Below, in pieces: positions 36,191-45,452 of a DNA stretch of 64,000 nt (position 1 is its first letter; each line of letters opens with the position of its first letter). Origin of the DNA: Mesonia profundi (lineage in GTDB: Bacteria; Bacteroidota; Bacteroidia; Flavobacteriales; Flavobacteriaceae); assembly GCF_031085155.1 (NCBI RefSeq), contig NZ_JAVHUL010000007.1, positions 40,105-104,104 on the forward strand, given 5' to 3'. Below the pieces are notes generated by a model. The model saw only the letters and a program-made list of their open reading frames with translations, made no database searches and had not been told where the DNA came from. The translations under genes and the position numbers were made by a program.

Positions 36191-37432
36191 ATGATAGAGA
36201 AACAACATATTATAAATCGGTTTGTAAGTTACGTGACTGTAGACACCGAAAGTGACCCAGAAAGCAACACCACTCCAAGCACCAACAAGCAGTGGGATTT
36301 GGCAAAAGAATTAACCAAAGAGCTTAAAGCCATTGGGATGACCAATGTTCAAATAGATGATAATGCCTATGTTATGGCTACGCTTCCCAGTAATGTAGAT
36401 CACGAAGTACCCGTTATTGGCTTTGTATCTCACTTTGATACTTCTCCAGATTTTACGGGTGCCAATGTAAAACCTCAAATTATAGAAGACTATGATGGGA
36501 AGGACATTGTGTTAAATAAAGAGGAGGACATCGTTCTTTCTCCAGATTATTTTGAAGATTTACTTCAGTATAAAGGTCAGACTTTAATCACCACCGACGG
36601 AAACACGCTTCTTGGAGCCGATGATAAAGCTGGAATCACCGAAATTATGTCGGCGATGGAATACCTACTGCAACATCCCGAAATTAAACACGGTACTATA
36701 AAAGTATGTTTTACTCCCGATGAAGAAATTGGTCGTGGTGCACATAAATTTGATATCAAAGAATTTGGTGCAGCATGGGCTTACACTATGGATGGTAGCC
36801 AGATTGGAGAATTAGAGTATGAAAACTTTAATGCTGCTGGTGCCAAAATAAAGGTTAAAGGTAAAATTGTTCATCCAGGATACGCCAAAGGCAAAATGGT
36901 AAACAGCATGTATATCGCTCAAGATTTCATTAACTCGTTACCACGTCTGGAAACTCCAGAACATACGGAAGGGAGACAAGGCTTTTTTCATTTAACTCAA
37001 ATTAATGGGAAAGTAGAAGAAACCAATTTAAATTACATCATCAGGGATCACGACAAAACGCATTTTGAAGCCCGTAAGCAAATGATGTTAGATTTAGTGG
37101 AAGAGATAAATTCGCAGCACGACAAAGAAGTCATAGAGATTGAAATTAAAGATCAATATTTCAATATGCGCGAAAAGGTAGAACCTGTAATGCACATTGT
37201 AGATATCGCCGAAGAAGCGATGAAAGAAATAGGCATTAAACCTTTAATCAAGCCTATTAGAGGAGGCACAGATGGCTCGCAGCTTTCCTTTATGGGTCTT
37301 CCCTGCCCCAATATTTTTGCAGGCGGACATAATTTTCACGGGCGTTACGAATATGTTCCCGTAGAAAGTATGATTAAAGCGACAGAGGTGATTGTAAAAA
37401 TTGCAGAACTTACCGCTAAAAAATACGTTTAA
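36191..37432 (+). CDS. pepT: Peptidase T (tripeptide aminopeptidase)
   Basis: Cuts the N-terminal residue off tripeptides. The 413-residue M20 metallopeptidase has zinc ligands in GFVSHFDTSPD (His), GADDKAGI (Asp), TPDEEIGRGA (Glu pair, one catalytic), MDGSQIGELEYENF (Asp) and GHNFHGRYE (His). The inserted dimerisation domain lies at residues about 215-325. It stands alone in this direction; a repeat-rich region follows. Confidence 0.95.
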   Translation: MIEKQHIINRFVSYVTVDTESDPESNTTPSTNKQWDLAKELTKELKAIGMTNVQIDDNAYVMATLPSNVDHEVPVIGFVSHFDTSPDFTGANVKPQIIEDYDGKDIVLNKEEDIVLSPDYFEDLLQYKGQTLITTDGNTLLGADDKAGITEIMSAMEYLLQHPEIKHGTIKVCFTPDEEIGRGAHKFDIKEFGAAWAYTMDGSQIGELEYENFNAAGAKIKVKGKIVHPGYAKGKMVNSMYIAQDFINSLPRLETPEHTEGRQGFFHLTQINGKVEETNLNYIIRDHDKTHFEARKQMMLDLVEEINSQHDKEVIEIEIKDQYFNMREKVEPVMHIVDIAEEAMKEIGIKPLIKPIRGGTDGSQLSFMGLPCPNIFAGGHNFHGRYEYVPVESMIKATEVIVKIAELTAKKYV

Positions 37433-37443
37433 TTAGGGCGGCA

Positions 37444-37577
37444 CCCAGGCTTTCCGCTTGTAGTTGTCCCTTTAAAAAATAAAAAACCTGTCGCCAAAAG
37501 AGCTTCTAAAGTCGCTTTTTGGCTTCGGGCTTTTTTATTTTTTAGCCGTCCAAGCTACCGCTGCAATCCTTGCCGCA
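37444..37577. repeat. Intergenic repeat: constant arms around a double hairpin
   Basis: The element opens with GGCTTTCCGCT (37448-37458) and ends with CCGCTGCAATCC (37558-37569). The inside holds nested inverted repeats, AAAAAATAAAAAACC / GGCTTTTTTATTTTTT and GCCAAAA / TTTTTGGC. A reverse-oriented relative with other inner sequence lies at 43690-43757. The rest of 37578-37833 holds CTTCGCTCAGCACGAG / TTTGCTCAAGACGAG motifs and no gene. Confidence 0.65.
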
Positions 37578-37833
37578 ACAACCGAGTATAAACTTATGTA
37601 GTAATTCCATTTTGACTACCTAATATCGCCTATAAATTGCTTCCTTCCCCCATAATTCGACTTCGCTCAGCACGAGTATTTTAATATAAAATAAAGCCGT
37701 AGTTAGACTTCAACTTTGCTCAAGACGAGTGGCTATGCTTTAATTTTCTATTTCATCTGGAATGAAAATAATTTAAATTAGAAATACGACATTAAATAAT
37801 TAAATTAGTATATGTCTTAAGATTTATACCACA

Positions 37834-37863
37834 AAAAAAGGATCCCAACAATGGAATCCTTTT
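37834..37863 (-). terminator. Terminator of the nusB-DUF1573-yajC operon
   Basis: AAAAGGATCCCA and TGGAATCCTTTT pair with one mismatch around ACAA, about 28 bp beyond the yajC stop on the minus strand. Confidence 0.7.
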
Positions 37864-37891
37864 ATAAGTATATAATAATTTTATACTAAAA

Positions 37892-38191
37892 TTACTTCTC
37901 CTTTTTCTCTGCTGGAGGTTTATTCAACTGCTGACTTAATTCCATTGAAATAGAAGTTTTATCAAAAGTGATTTTTCCTGCACCAGTTTCAATGATTACC
38001 GTATTTAGTTTTTCACTAAAATCGATAATCTTTCCGTGCATTCCGCTTTTGGTAATTACTTTATCTCCTTTCTTAAGTTCTTCAGCAAATTTTTTCTCGT
38101 TTTTTTGTCGCTTTTGCTGCGGTCTAATCATAAAGAAATAAAATATGATGATGATCGCAATAAACGGTAAAAAACTAGTTAAGTTTTCCAT
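37892..38191 (-). CDS. yajC: Preprotein translocase subunit YajC
   Basis: A 99-residue protein with one N-terminal membrane helix (FLPFIAIIIIFYFFMIRPQQKRQK) and a cytoplasmic region with LKKGDKVITKSGMHGKI, the family pattern. YajC associates with SecDF at the Sec translocase. It begins 5 bp after the DUF1573 stop, in the nusB-DUF1573-yajC order that recurs in Bacteroidota. Confidence 0.94.
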   Translation of the reverse strand: MENLTSFLPFIAIIIIFYFFMIRPQQKRQKNEKKFAEELKKGDKVITKSGMHGKIIDFSEKLNTVIIETGAGKITFDKTSISMELSQQLNKPPAEKKEK

Positions 38192-38196
38192 AGTAC

Positions 38197-38727
38197 TTAG
38201 TCGTGATTATGTCCTTCGTGACCTGGCTGAGTAGATGTCTTTTGCACTTTGCTTACTGGGTTTCCAGTTTTAGCACCTCCTGCTTTAGGAGTTACAAAAG
38301 ATTTTATTTTAATCATTTCTTGACCAGACTCTGTGTTCGCTGTAATTCTAACTGTTTTCATTTGGTTGTTAGGCTTTCCATTAGAGTTAAACTTCACTAC
38401 CATCTCTCCTTTTTCACCTGGAGCGATTGGTTCTTTAGACCAAGTAGGAATGGTACATCCACAGCTTCCTTTTGCATTAGAAACAACTAATGGCGCATCT
38501 CCTGTGTTTTCGAACACAAATGTATGTTCTACGACATCTCCTTCATTGATAGTTCCAAAATCGTGCATTTCATTGTCAAACTTCATTACTGGAGCTCCAG
38601 ATGAATTCGCATCACGTTCTGCAACTTCTTTTTGATTTTCCTCATTTACCTTATCTGCCGCGTTATCCTTGCAAGAAGTAAAAACCATTGCCGCAACAGC
38701 AGCTAGCATTAAAAATCCTTTTTTCAT
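38197..38727 (-). CDS. DUF1573 lipoprotein
   Basis: A 176-residue protein with a lipoprotein signal (MVFTSC, Cys19) and one immunoglobulin-like DUF1573 domain at about residues 48-140 (MHDFGTINEGDVVEHTFVF, NAKGSCGCTIP, IAPGEKGEMVVKF). The family is common in Bacteroidota and its role is not known. The C-terminus is His-rich (GHEGHNHD), which may bind metal. Second gene of the operon, 65 bp after nusB. Confidence 0.9.
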   Translation of the reverse strand: MKKGFLMLAAVAAMVFTSCKDNAADKVNEENQKEVAERDANSSGAPVMKFDNEMHDFGTINEGDVVEHTFVFENTGDAPLVVSNAKGSCGCTIPTWSKEPIAPGEKGEMVVKFNSNGKPNNQMKTVRITANTESGQEMIKIKSFVTPKAGGAKTGNPVSKVQKTSTQPGHEGHNHD

Positions 38728-38792
38728 TTTAACTTAGTTTAATTGTTTGTAATTGATTTTTTCAAGGGCTAAAAATAACAAAATTTAATGGA

Positions 38793-39734
38793 TTACATTA
38801 GACCTCGACCAATTTTATTGATTTTTTCCGACTTTTTGTACTCTTTAGAGAGCTTATCCAAAATTCCATTGATGAATATACTACTTTTAGGCGTGCTATA
38901 TTCTTTGGCAATCTCTAAATACTCATTGATGGTTACCTTAACAGGAATGGAGGGAAACTTCATAAATTCACAAATCGCCATCTTAAGCAAAATGCTATCA
39001 ATACCTGCAATTCTGTCTTTATCCCAATTGGGGGTTTTCTCCTGAATATCTTCTACGTAAGCTTCCTGATTCAACAAGGTTTTCCTGAACAATTCAATCG
39101 CGAACTCTTCATCTTCTCTATTCTTAAAAAGCTTAGGGATTTTTAACTCTAGTTGATCGTCTTTTTCCTTCTTCAAGAATTTTAAAATACTGGTATTTAC
39201 AATAGGTAAATCATCCAGCCAAGTAAGCTTTTTGTCTTCTAGGTAATCGTAAAGTTTATCGTTAGGAGCGATAATTTCTTTAAAAATGTGAATCACAAAC
39301 TCTTTATCCTCCTGAAAAGAAGAGACTTCAGAAGCTAAATAATTCTTATAAACCTCACTTTGTCTTACTTCTTCCCAAATGATATTTACATATTCATCAT
39401 CTTGATGCCAATTAGTAAGTCTTTTATCTTCCAATAACACATTAAGACTTTCACTATCTGCTATTTTGAGAAGTAAACTATTCTCAATAAATTTTAGATT
39501 AGGATTTTTGTCCTCACTCGTCGCAAGATGTTTCTTTTGGGATTTCTCTATGTAATCTTGAGCCTTATTTTTTACCTGAACCAGTAAATCTAGATTCAGT
39601 AAAAATAAGTCATACATTTCTCCCATACTTTTCTGAAGAAATTTTTGCTCTACGATTATATTATCGTTGGCCGATTGTGTAAACGCATACATAGATTGCA
39701 TTACTTTTACTCGAATATGTCGTCTTGTTAACAT
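38793..39734 (-). CDS. nusB: Transcription antitermination protein NusB
   Basis: The 313-residue protein is more than twice the length of E. coli NusB (139), as is usual in Bacteroidota. The NusB fold lies in the C-terminal 130 residues (FAIELFRKTLLNQEAYVEDI, IDSILLKMAICEFMKFPSIPVKVTINEYLEIAKEYS shown in part, FINGILDKL); the N-terminal start MLTRRHIRVKVMQSMYAF also belongs to the family. NusB works with NusE (S10) in rRNA transcription. First gene of the nusB-DUF1573-yajC operon. Confidence 0.93.
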   Translation of the reverse strand: MLTRRHIRVKVMQSMYAFTQSANDNIIVEQKFLQKSMGEMYDLFLLNLDLLVQVKNKAQDYIEKSQKKHLATSEDKNPNLKFIENSLLLKIADSESLNVLLEDKRLTNWHQDDEYVNIIWEEVRQSEVYKNYLASEVSSFQEDKEFVIHIFKEIIAPNDKLYDYLEDKKLTWLDDLPIVNTSILKFLKKEKDDQLELKIPKLFKNREDEEFAIELFRKTLLNQEAYVEDIQEKTPNWDKDRIAGIDSILLKMAICEFMKFPSIPVKVTINEYLEIAKEYSTPKSSIFINGILDKLSKEYKKSEKINKIGRGLM

Positions 39735-39761
39735 AGTGTAAATTAAAGAACTTAAAATTAA

Positions 39762-39788
39762 AAAAGGGCGAAATAGTGATTTCGCCCT
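39762..39788 (-). terminator. Terminator of the amino-acid dehydrogenase gene
   Basis: A perfect 10-bp stem, AGGGCGAAAT / ATTTCGCCCT around AGTG, followed by a T run on the minus strand, 34 bp beyond the dehydrogenase stop and just before nusB. Confidence 0.85.
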
Positions 39789-39822
39789 GCAAAAATAGAA
39801 TTATTTTATGTTTTTATAAGAC

Positions 39823-40926
39823 TTACTTCTTATTTTCTGCTTTTCTTTTTTCAATCCTGTCTTGAGCCACTTTCAAAGCAGACTGGTGGGTCGTGATTTG
39901 ATTCGCTTTTGCCGAATTTAAAATCTCTAAAGTAGTGTGGTAAATATTTTCTGTCTTACGCATAATTTCTGGCTTATCGTAACCTTCCAATTCTGCATAC
40001 ACATTAATAATACCTCCCGCATTAATCAAGAAATCTGGCGCATAAACAATGCCTTTTTCTTGTAACATTCTACCGTGGATAGTTTCATCTGCAAGTTGAT
40101 TGTTAGCAGCTCCCGCAATGATATCCGCTTTAAGCTTATGAATGGTATCATCATTAATTGTCGCTCCTAAAGCACAAGGCGCATAAATATCTACATCTGC
40201 CGTGTATAAATCGTCTCCGCTATAAATTACAGCTCCGTATTGATCCCTCACTTGCTCTAAACGCTCTTGGTTGATGTCTGCAATAATCACTTTTCCTCCT
40301 TCATCTGTTACGTGCTTTAAAACGGTTTCCCCAACGTGACCTATCCCTTGAATCAAAACTTTTTTTCCTTCTAAAGAATCGGTGCCATACTTGAATTTAG
40401 CCGCAGCTTTCATTCCCATATAAACTCCGTATCCTGTAATTGGAGAAGGATTTCCAGATCCTCCTAGATGTTCAGAAATTCCAGTTACGTGCTTGGTTAC
40501 TTCTCTTACCGTATCCATATCGGCAGTATCCATCCCCACATCTTCTGCAGTAATATATCTTCCGCCAAGAGATTCTACAAATTCTCCAAACTTCCGCATT
40601 AATTCAGGAGTTTTTTGAGTCTTCGCATCACCTATAATTACCGCTTTTCCTCCTCCAAGGTTTAAACCGGTAACAGCGCTTTTAAACGTCATTCCTCGAG
40701 ATAATCTTAACACATCATTTAGAGCTTCCCATTCTGTAGCGTAATTCCACATTCGGGTTCCTCCCAAGGCAGGTCCTAAAGTTGTATCATGTATTCCTAT
40801 TATTGCTTTTAATCCTGTATCTTTGTCGTTGCAAAAAACAACTTGTTCATGTTCATCGAAAGAAAGTTGTCCGAAAACAGGAGCTACTTTTTTTAAATCA
40901 TTTGCTTTTAAAATCTCAGCATTCAT
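39823..40926 (-). CDS. Glu/Leu/Phe/Val dehydrogenase family protein
   Basis: Removes the amino group of an amino acid with NAD(P)+. The 367-residue length and LNLGGGKAVIIGD catalytic region (Lys), HLGGSGNPSPITGYGVY and Rossmann motif GIGHVGETV fit the leucine/valine/phenylalanine dehydrogenase group better than the longer glutamate enzymes. The binding pocket residues cannot be judged by eye, so leucine as substrate is likely but not certain. It has its own terminator. A -7 box, TACTTTTG, lies at 40970-40963, 36 bp upstream of the ATG. Confidence 0.88.
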   Translation of the reverse strand: MNAEILKANDLKKVAPVFGQLSFDEHEQVVFCNDKDTGLKAIIGIHDTTLGPALGGTRMWNYATEWEALNDVLRLSRGMTFKSAVTGLNLGGGKAVIIGDAKTQKTPELMRKFGEFVESLGGRYITAEDVGMDTADMDTVREVTKHVTGISEHLGGSGNPSPITGYGVYMGMKAAAKFKYGTDSLEGKKVLIQGIGHVGETVLKHVTDEGGKVIIADINQERLEQVRDQYGAVIYSGDDLYTADVDIYAPCALGATINDDTIHKLKADIIAGAANNQLADETIHGRMLQEKGIVYAPDFLINAGGIINVYAELEGYDKPEIMRKTENIYHTTLEILNSAKANQITTHQSALKVAQDRIEKRKAENKK

Positions 40927-41045
40927 AGGTAAAATTTTTTAGTATTTCTAATTATTAAAATACAAAAGTAATCATTGTTTTGAGATATATCGAGCCATTT
41001 GAGGTATAAAATGAATAACGACAATAAATATCACAATTTTAGTTT

Positions 41046-42803
41046 ATGAAAGAACTTCAGCATATCAATAAATACTTCGCTAAATATAGAGGCCGACTTT
41101 TACTAGGGGTCATTATAACCATTGCTGCTCGTATTTTTGCCTTGTATGTTCCACAATTTATAGGAGATTCTACCCGAGTTATTGAACAATATATCAATAA
41201 TGAAGTGACAGATGCTGCTTATGTCAAGTCTACCTTAATCGATAATATTATCATCATTCTAGGAGCTACTCTTATTTCGGCTTTCCTTACGTTTTTAATG
41301 CGTCAAACCTTTATTGTAATTTCTAGACACATCGAGTTTGATTTAAAAAATGAAGTCTATCAACAATATCAAGCGCTTTCTTTAAATTTTTATAAGAAAA
41401 ATAGAACGGGAGATTTAATGAACCGTATAAGTGATGATGTTTCTAAAGTAAGAATGTACACCGGTCCCGCGTTAATGTACAGCGTTACTACCATTACCCT
41501 ATTTGTAGTGGTGCTCGCTTATATGATTAATACCGCGCCTATGCTCACCTTGTATACGGTAGCTCCTTTACCTTTTTTATCTTTTGCCATTTATAAATTG
41601 AGTAGAATCATCAATAAAAAAAGTACGATTGTACAGCAATATCTTTCAAAATTAAACACCTACACCCAAGAGAGCTTTAGTGGAATTAGCGTTATTAAAT
41701 CTTACGGCTTAGAGCAACAAATCAATAAGGAGTTTGTAGAACTCTCCAATACCAACAAAGAAAAAAACATTGACTTGGTAAAAGTGCAAGCCTTCTTCTT
41801 TCCGCTGATGGTTTTATTGATTGGAGTTAGTAATGTGTTGGTGATTTTTATTGGCGGAAGGCAAGTGATTACCGGCGAAATAGACAATTTTGGAATTATT
41901 GTAGAGTTTCTATTGTATGTAAATATGCTTACTTGGCCTGTAGCCACGGTAGGTTGGGTTGCTGATATGGTACAACGTGCCGAAGCTTCTCAAAAAAGAA
42001 TCAATGAGTTTTTGAGTGAAGAGCCAGAAATCAATAACCATTCTTCTGAAAAAACTAAGATTCATGGAGATATCGAATTTAAGAACATCACGTTTACCTA
42101 TGAGGATACGAGCATTACTGCGTTAAAAAATGTGTCTTTCAACATTCACCCTGGAGAAACACTCGCAATTATTGGTAAGACAGGTTCTGGAAAATCTACC
42201 ATCTTAGAACTTATTAGCAGATTGTACGATGTGCAACAAGGAGAACTTTTAATCGATGATAAAGAAATTAAAAACCTTCCCTTAGCTAGTTTGAGAAAAG
42301 CGATTGGTTATGTACCTCAAGATGCCTTCTTATTTAGCGACTCTATAAAAAGCAATATTAAATTTGGTAAAAACGATGCCTCGGAAGAAGAAGTAATTGA
42401 AGCTGCCAAAAATGCTGCAGTCCACGAGAATATTGTTGGTTTTTCTAAAGGCTATGAAACGATATTAGGTGAAAGAGGAATTACCTTGTCTGGCGGACAA
42501 AAACAGCGAGTTTCTATTGCCAGAGCGATTATTCAGGATCCACAAATTTTATTGTTTGACGATTGTCTATCTGCGGTAGATACCGAAACGGAAGAGGAAA
42601 TACTAAATAACCTACACGCTATTTCTAGTCAAAAAACAACGGTAATTGTAAGCCACCGAATTTCATCGGCTAAAAATGCGGATAAAATTATTGTTTTAGA
42701 CGATGGCGAAATCTTACAGCAAGGCACTCACAATCAATTAATAGGCTTAGATGGATATTATAAAGAACTTTATTTAAAACAACTAAGCGAAAAAGAAAAT
42801 TGA
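41046..42803 (+). CDS. ABC exporter, fused membrane and ATPase domains
   Basis: A 585-residue type IV ABC exporter half-transporter. Six membrane helices fill residues 1-310, with the coupling region YKKNRTGDLMNRISDDVSKVR. The ATPase domain has Walker A GKTGSGKST, signature LSGGQKQR, Walker B ILLFDDCLSAVD and the switch His in VIVSHRISS. The conserved catalytic Glu after Walker B is Asp-Cys here (LFDDCLS): the Asp-Asp pair replaces Asp-Glu, a feature of degenerate sites in heterodimeric exporters. No second half is next to it. Substrate unknown; MsbA-like or multidrug transport are both possible. Confidence 0.9.
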   Translation: MKELQHINKYFAKYRGRLLLGVIITIAARIFALYVPQFIGDSTRVIEQYINNEVTDAAYVKSTLIDNIIIILGATLISAFLTFLMRQTFIVISRHIEFDLKNEVYQQYQALSLNFYKKNRTGDLMNRISDDVSKVRMYTGPALMYSVTTITLFVVVLAYMINTAPMLTLYTVAPLPFLSFAIYKLSRIINKKSTIVQQYLSKLNTYTQESFSGISVIKSYGLEQQINKEFVELSNTNKEKNIDLVKVQAFFFPLMVLLIGVSNVLVIFIGGRQVITGEIDNFGIIVEFLLYVNMLTWPVATVGWVADMVQRAEASQKRINEFLSEEPEINNHSSEKTKIHGDIEFKNITFTYEDTSITALKNVSFNIHPGETLAIIGKTGSGKSTILELISRLYDVQQGELLIDDKEIKNLPLASLRKAIGYVPQDAFLFSDSIKSNIKFGKNDASEEEVIEAAKNAAVHENIVGFSKGYETILGERGITLSGGQKQRVSIARAIIQDPQILLFDDCLSAVDTETEEEILNNLHAISSQKTTVIVSHRISSAKNADKIIVLDDGEILQQGTHNQLIGLDGYYKELYLKQLSEKEN

Positions 42804-42875
42804 TTTTTCTTGCTATCTGTTAATTTTTTTAAGATTTTTGACAGCAACTAAAATTAAACACTAATATTTTTCACT

Positions 42876-43262
42876 ATGAGCGAAAATGAAACGATGCAGA
42901 AAGAAGAAATATTTTCTAAAGTTTTAAGAGCTGGAAGACGTACCTATTTCTTTGATGTAAGAGCTACAAAGGCTGATGATTATTATTTGACCATTACAGA
43001 AAGTAAAAAGTTTACGAACGACGACGGTTCATTCTTCTACAAAAAACACAAAATCTACTTGTATAAAGAAGATTTTGAAGGATTTGAAGCAACCTTAAGA
43101 GAGATGACCCACTTCATTATTAATGAAAAAGGCGAAGAAGTAATTAGTGAAAGACATCAAAAAGACTTTAAGAAAGAATACGATACAGATAATGACAAGA
43201 AAACTTCCTCTAGCGAAACCTCCACAGGAGATTTTACCGATGTGAGTTTTGATGATATATAA
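42876..43262 (+). CDS. PUR-alpha-like DNA/RNA-binding protein (DUF3276)
   Basis: A 128-residue protein of the PUR family: one PUR repeat at about residues 9-90 (IFSKVLRAGRRTYFFDVRATK, YYLTITESKKF, IYLYKEDFEGFEATL) and an acidic, Ser-rich tail. The bacterial members bind single-stranded nucleic acids; in Bacteroidota this is a common small protein. It has its own terminator and stands alone. Confidence 0.9.
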   Translation: MSENETMQKEEIFSKVLRAGRRTYFFDVRATKADDYYLTITESKKFTNDDGSFFYKKHKIYLYKEDFEGFEATLREMTHFIINEKGEEVISERHQKDFKKEYDTDNDKKTSSSETSTGDFTDVSFDDI

Positions 43263-43280
43263 GAAGCTTTATAATGTATA

Positions 43281-43312
43281 AAAACCGTTCTTCTATGAAG
43301 AGCGGTTTTTTT
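43281..43312 (+). terminator. Terminator of the PUR protein gene
   Basis: AAAACCGTTCTTC and GAAGAGCGGTTTT pair with one wobble around TAT, followed by T residues. Confidence 0.8.
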
Positions 43313-43314
43313 AT

Positions 43315-43653
43315 TTAGCCAATTCTTAATCCATTCTTTACTTTAGCTTCGGGTTGAATAAGCGTCACTTCTCCTCCATCTACCGCACCCAACACCAAGC
43401 ATTCACTCATAAAATTAGCGATTTGCTTTTTAGGAAAGTTGATTACCGCAATGGTTTGTTTGCCTAATAAATCTTCTTTGGCATAGCGCTCTGTAATTTG
43501 TGCTGATGTTTTTCTAATTCCAATCTCCGCTCCAAAATCGATTTGAAGTTGATAGGCTGGTTTTCTTGCTTCGGGAAAAGTTTTTACTTCTATAATAGTT
43601 CCTACGCGCATTTCAATTTTCTCAAAATCGCTCCAAGTTATTTCTTTCATCAT
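43315..43653 (-). CDS. csaA: tRNA-binding domain protein, CsaA family
   Basis: A 113-residue protein from the ATG at 43653 (MMKEITWSDFEKIEMRVGTI; the second ATG at 43650 is also possible). The tRNA-binding OB fold of the EMAP II/Arc1p type is seen in FEKIEMRVGTI, INFPKKQIANFMSE and VLGAVDGGEVTLIQP. CsaA of Bacillus is described as a secretion-related chaperone. It is convergent with the PUR gene and shares the intergenic region. Confidence 0.88.
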   Translation of the reverse strand: MMKEITWSDFEKIEMRVGTIIEVKTFPEARKPAYQLQIDFGAEIGIRKTSAQITERYAKEDLLGKQTIAVINFPKKQIANFMSECLVLGAVDGGEVTLIQPEAKVKNGLRIG

Positions 43654-43824
43654 TTTATTTTTTTGCATTAGGGACCTGCCTGCGGCAGGCAGGTTGCAGC
43701 GGCATCTTTTTATCTCATTTTTTTTTGAGATAAAAAATACAGCGGAAAGCCCGACCTGCTTTTTTTAAGCAGGGAATGCCCAAATCGTTTTAATTTTCAC
43801 TAAATTTAAAACTAAAGAAAAATT
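43654..43824. repeat. Palindrome-rich intergenic repeat
   Basis: Holds the perfect palindrome CCTGCCTGCGGCAGGCAGG (43676-43694), a hairpin TTTTATCTCA / TGAGATAAAA around a T run (about 43709-43736), and outer arms GTTGCAGCGGC and GCGGAAAGCCCGACCTG. The outer arms are the reverse complement of those at 37444-37577. A second hairpin, GACCTGCTTTT / AAGCAGGG, follows. No gene. Confidence 0.7.
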
Positions 43825-44376
43825 ATGAAATTAGAATCATCCCAAGTGGAATTAGGTAAAAAAGCTCCTGATTTTTCTTTATTGGATGCCAGCACGAACA
43901 ATTTAATTAGTTTAGCCGCCGTGCAAGGAGAGCGAGGAACGGTGGTGATGTTTATTTGCAACCACTGCCCATTTGTGAAACACGTGGTAGAGGAAATGGT
44001 TCGTTTGGCTAATGATTACCGCATTTTAGGATTTGGTTTTGTCGCTATTTCTAGTAATGATGCCCAACAATATCCTCAAGATGGGTTAGAGCACATGTGG
44101 GATTTCGCTAGAGAAAATCATTTCACCTTTCCTTATCTATATGATGAAAGCCAGCGGGTGGCAAAAGCCTATGATGTTGCTTGCACGCCAGATTTTTATG
44201 TATATGACGCTGCCGCGGAATTGGTTTATCACGGGCAATTGGATGATTCTAGACCTCAAAATGGAATTGCCGTAAACGGAAGAAGTGTACGGGAAATTTT
44301 AGATGCGATTTTTAACAGCAGGCCTATACCTCAACTGCAAAAGCCTAGCGTGGGTTGTGGCATTAAGTGGAAATAA
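43825..44376 (+). CDS. Thioredoxin-like family protein
   Basis: A 183-residue cytoplasmic protein with the thioredoxin fold: GKKAPDFSLLDASTNN start, FICNHCPFVKHV with the CxxC pair (CNHC) near residue 50, and cis-Pro loop CTPDFYVYD. The group of AhpC/TSA-like proteins with CNHCPF is widespread in Bacteroidota; the substrate is not known. It ends in a terminator that overlaps its stop. Confidence 0.87.
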   Translation: MKLESSQVELGKKAPDFSLLDASTNNLISLAAVQGERGTVVMFICNHCPFVKHVVEEMVRLANDYRILGFGFVAISSNDAQQYPQDGLEHMWDFARENHFTFPYLYDESQRVAKAYDVACTPDFYVYDAAAELVYHGQLDDSRPQNGIAVNGRSVREILDAIFNSRPIPQLQKPSVGCGIKWK

Positions 44377-44406
44377 AAAAGCCACTCACAACGAGCAGCT
44401 TTTTTA
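44376..44406 (+). terminator. Terminator of the thioredoxin-like gene
   Basis: AAAAAGCxxCTC and GAGxxGCTTTTT form a hairpin around ACAAC immediately after the stop codon. It also faces the convergent isomerase gene. Confidence 0.75.
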
Positions 44407-44426
44407 AAATTATAAATGAGAAGAAA

Positions 44427-45356
44427 TTAAGCTTTTACTAGCTCTACTTCAAAAACCAAGCTTGCGTTTGGAGGAATCACTCCGCCAGCACCTTGCGCGC
44501 CGTAGCCTAAATGAGAAGGAACCACAAAAGTGGCTTTATCACCTTGGTTTAATAACATAATTCCTTCATCCCATCCTGCGATGACATGTCCCATTCCTAC
44601 AGGAAACTGAATGGGTTTATTTCTTTTAAAAGAAGAATCAAACACAGTCCCATCGGCTAACATTCCTTTGTAATGAACCGAAACTTCGCTTCCTTTTTTA
44701 GGCTTTGATCCTTTCCCTTCTTGGGTGATTTTATAATGCAAACCACTATCGGTTTTGCTCATCCCCTCAGTTAGTGATTTCATTTTATCTTCTTCTTTTT
44801 TTTTAGCTTCTGCTTCTCTTTCTGCCTTAGAAGAATTGAACTTTTCAAAAGCGGCTTTAGCATCAAAATTTTGAGCCTCTTCTCCTACTCTTTCTATCGT
44901 TAAGGTTTCAATCTTATCACCTTGCTCAATTTCATCTACGATATCTTGACCTTTTACTACTTTTCCAAAGATGGTATGTTTCCCATCCAACCACGGGGTT
45001 GGTACGTGGGTAATAAAAAACTGACTTCCGTTGGTTCCTGGTCCGGCATTCGCCATAGATAAAACTCCGGGTTGATCGTGCTTTAAATCTGCATGAATTT
45101 CATCCTCAAACTGGTAGCCTGGACCACCCGTCCCTTTTCCTTTAGGGTCACCTCCTTGTACCATAAAATCCGCGATTACACGGTGAAATATGAGTCCGTC
45201 GTAATACTTAGTTCCTTCCGCTTTAGCGTCATTTTTTATTTTTCCTTCAGCAAGTCCTATAAAATTCCCAACAGTTCCTGGAGTTTTATCGTGAGTTAAC
45301 TTCACTAAAATTTCTCCTTTATTGGTTGTAAACTTGGCGTAGATTCCGTTTTCCAT
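44427..45356 (-). CDS. Dual-family peptidyl-prolyl isomerase (cyclophilin-FKBP fusion)
   Basis: A 309-residue protein with two unrelated isomerase domains: a cyclophilin at residues 5-165 ([22 protein letters not shown], in part; [24 protein letters not shown]) and an FKBP at about 205-309 ([57 protein letters not shown] in part). A charged linker of about 35 residues joins them. Such FCBP proteins are known from Flavobacterium and apicomplexans. There is no signal peptide, so it is cytoplasmic. Confidence 0.92.
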   Translation of the reverse strand: MENGIYAKFTTNKGEILVKLTHDKTPGTVGNFIGLAEGKIKNDAKAEGTKYYDGLIFHRVIADFMVQGGDPKGKGTGGPGYQFEDEIHADLKHDQPGVLSMANAGPGTNGSQFFITHVPTPWLDGKHTIFGKVVKGQDIVDEIEQGDKIETLTIERVGEEAQNFDAKAAFEKFNSSKAEREAEAKKKEEDKMKSLTEGMSKTDSGLHYKITQEGKGSKPKKGSEVSVHYKGMLADGTVFDSSFKRNKPIQFPVGMGHVIAGWDEGIMLLNQGDKATFVVPSHLGYGAQGAGGVIPPNASLVFEVELVKA

Positions 45357-45452
45357 AGTATGTGTTTTTTAAAAAGGCAAAGGTAAGTCGTTCTTGGGGC
45401 TTTTCCTAAAATTAGTTTTTGTCGGCTCCCTGCCCGAAAGCTTCAACAAAAA

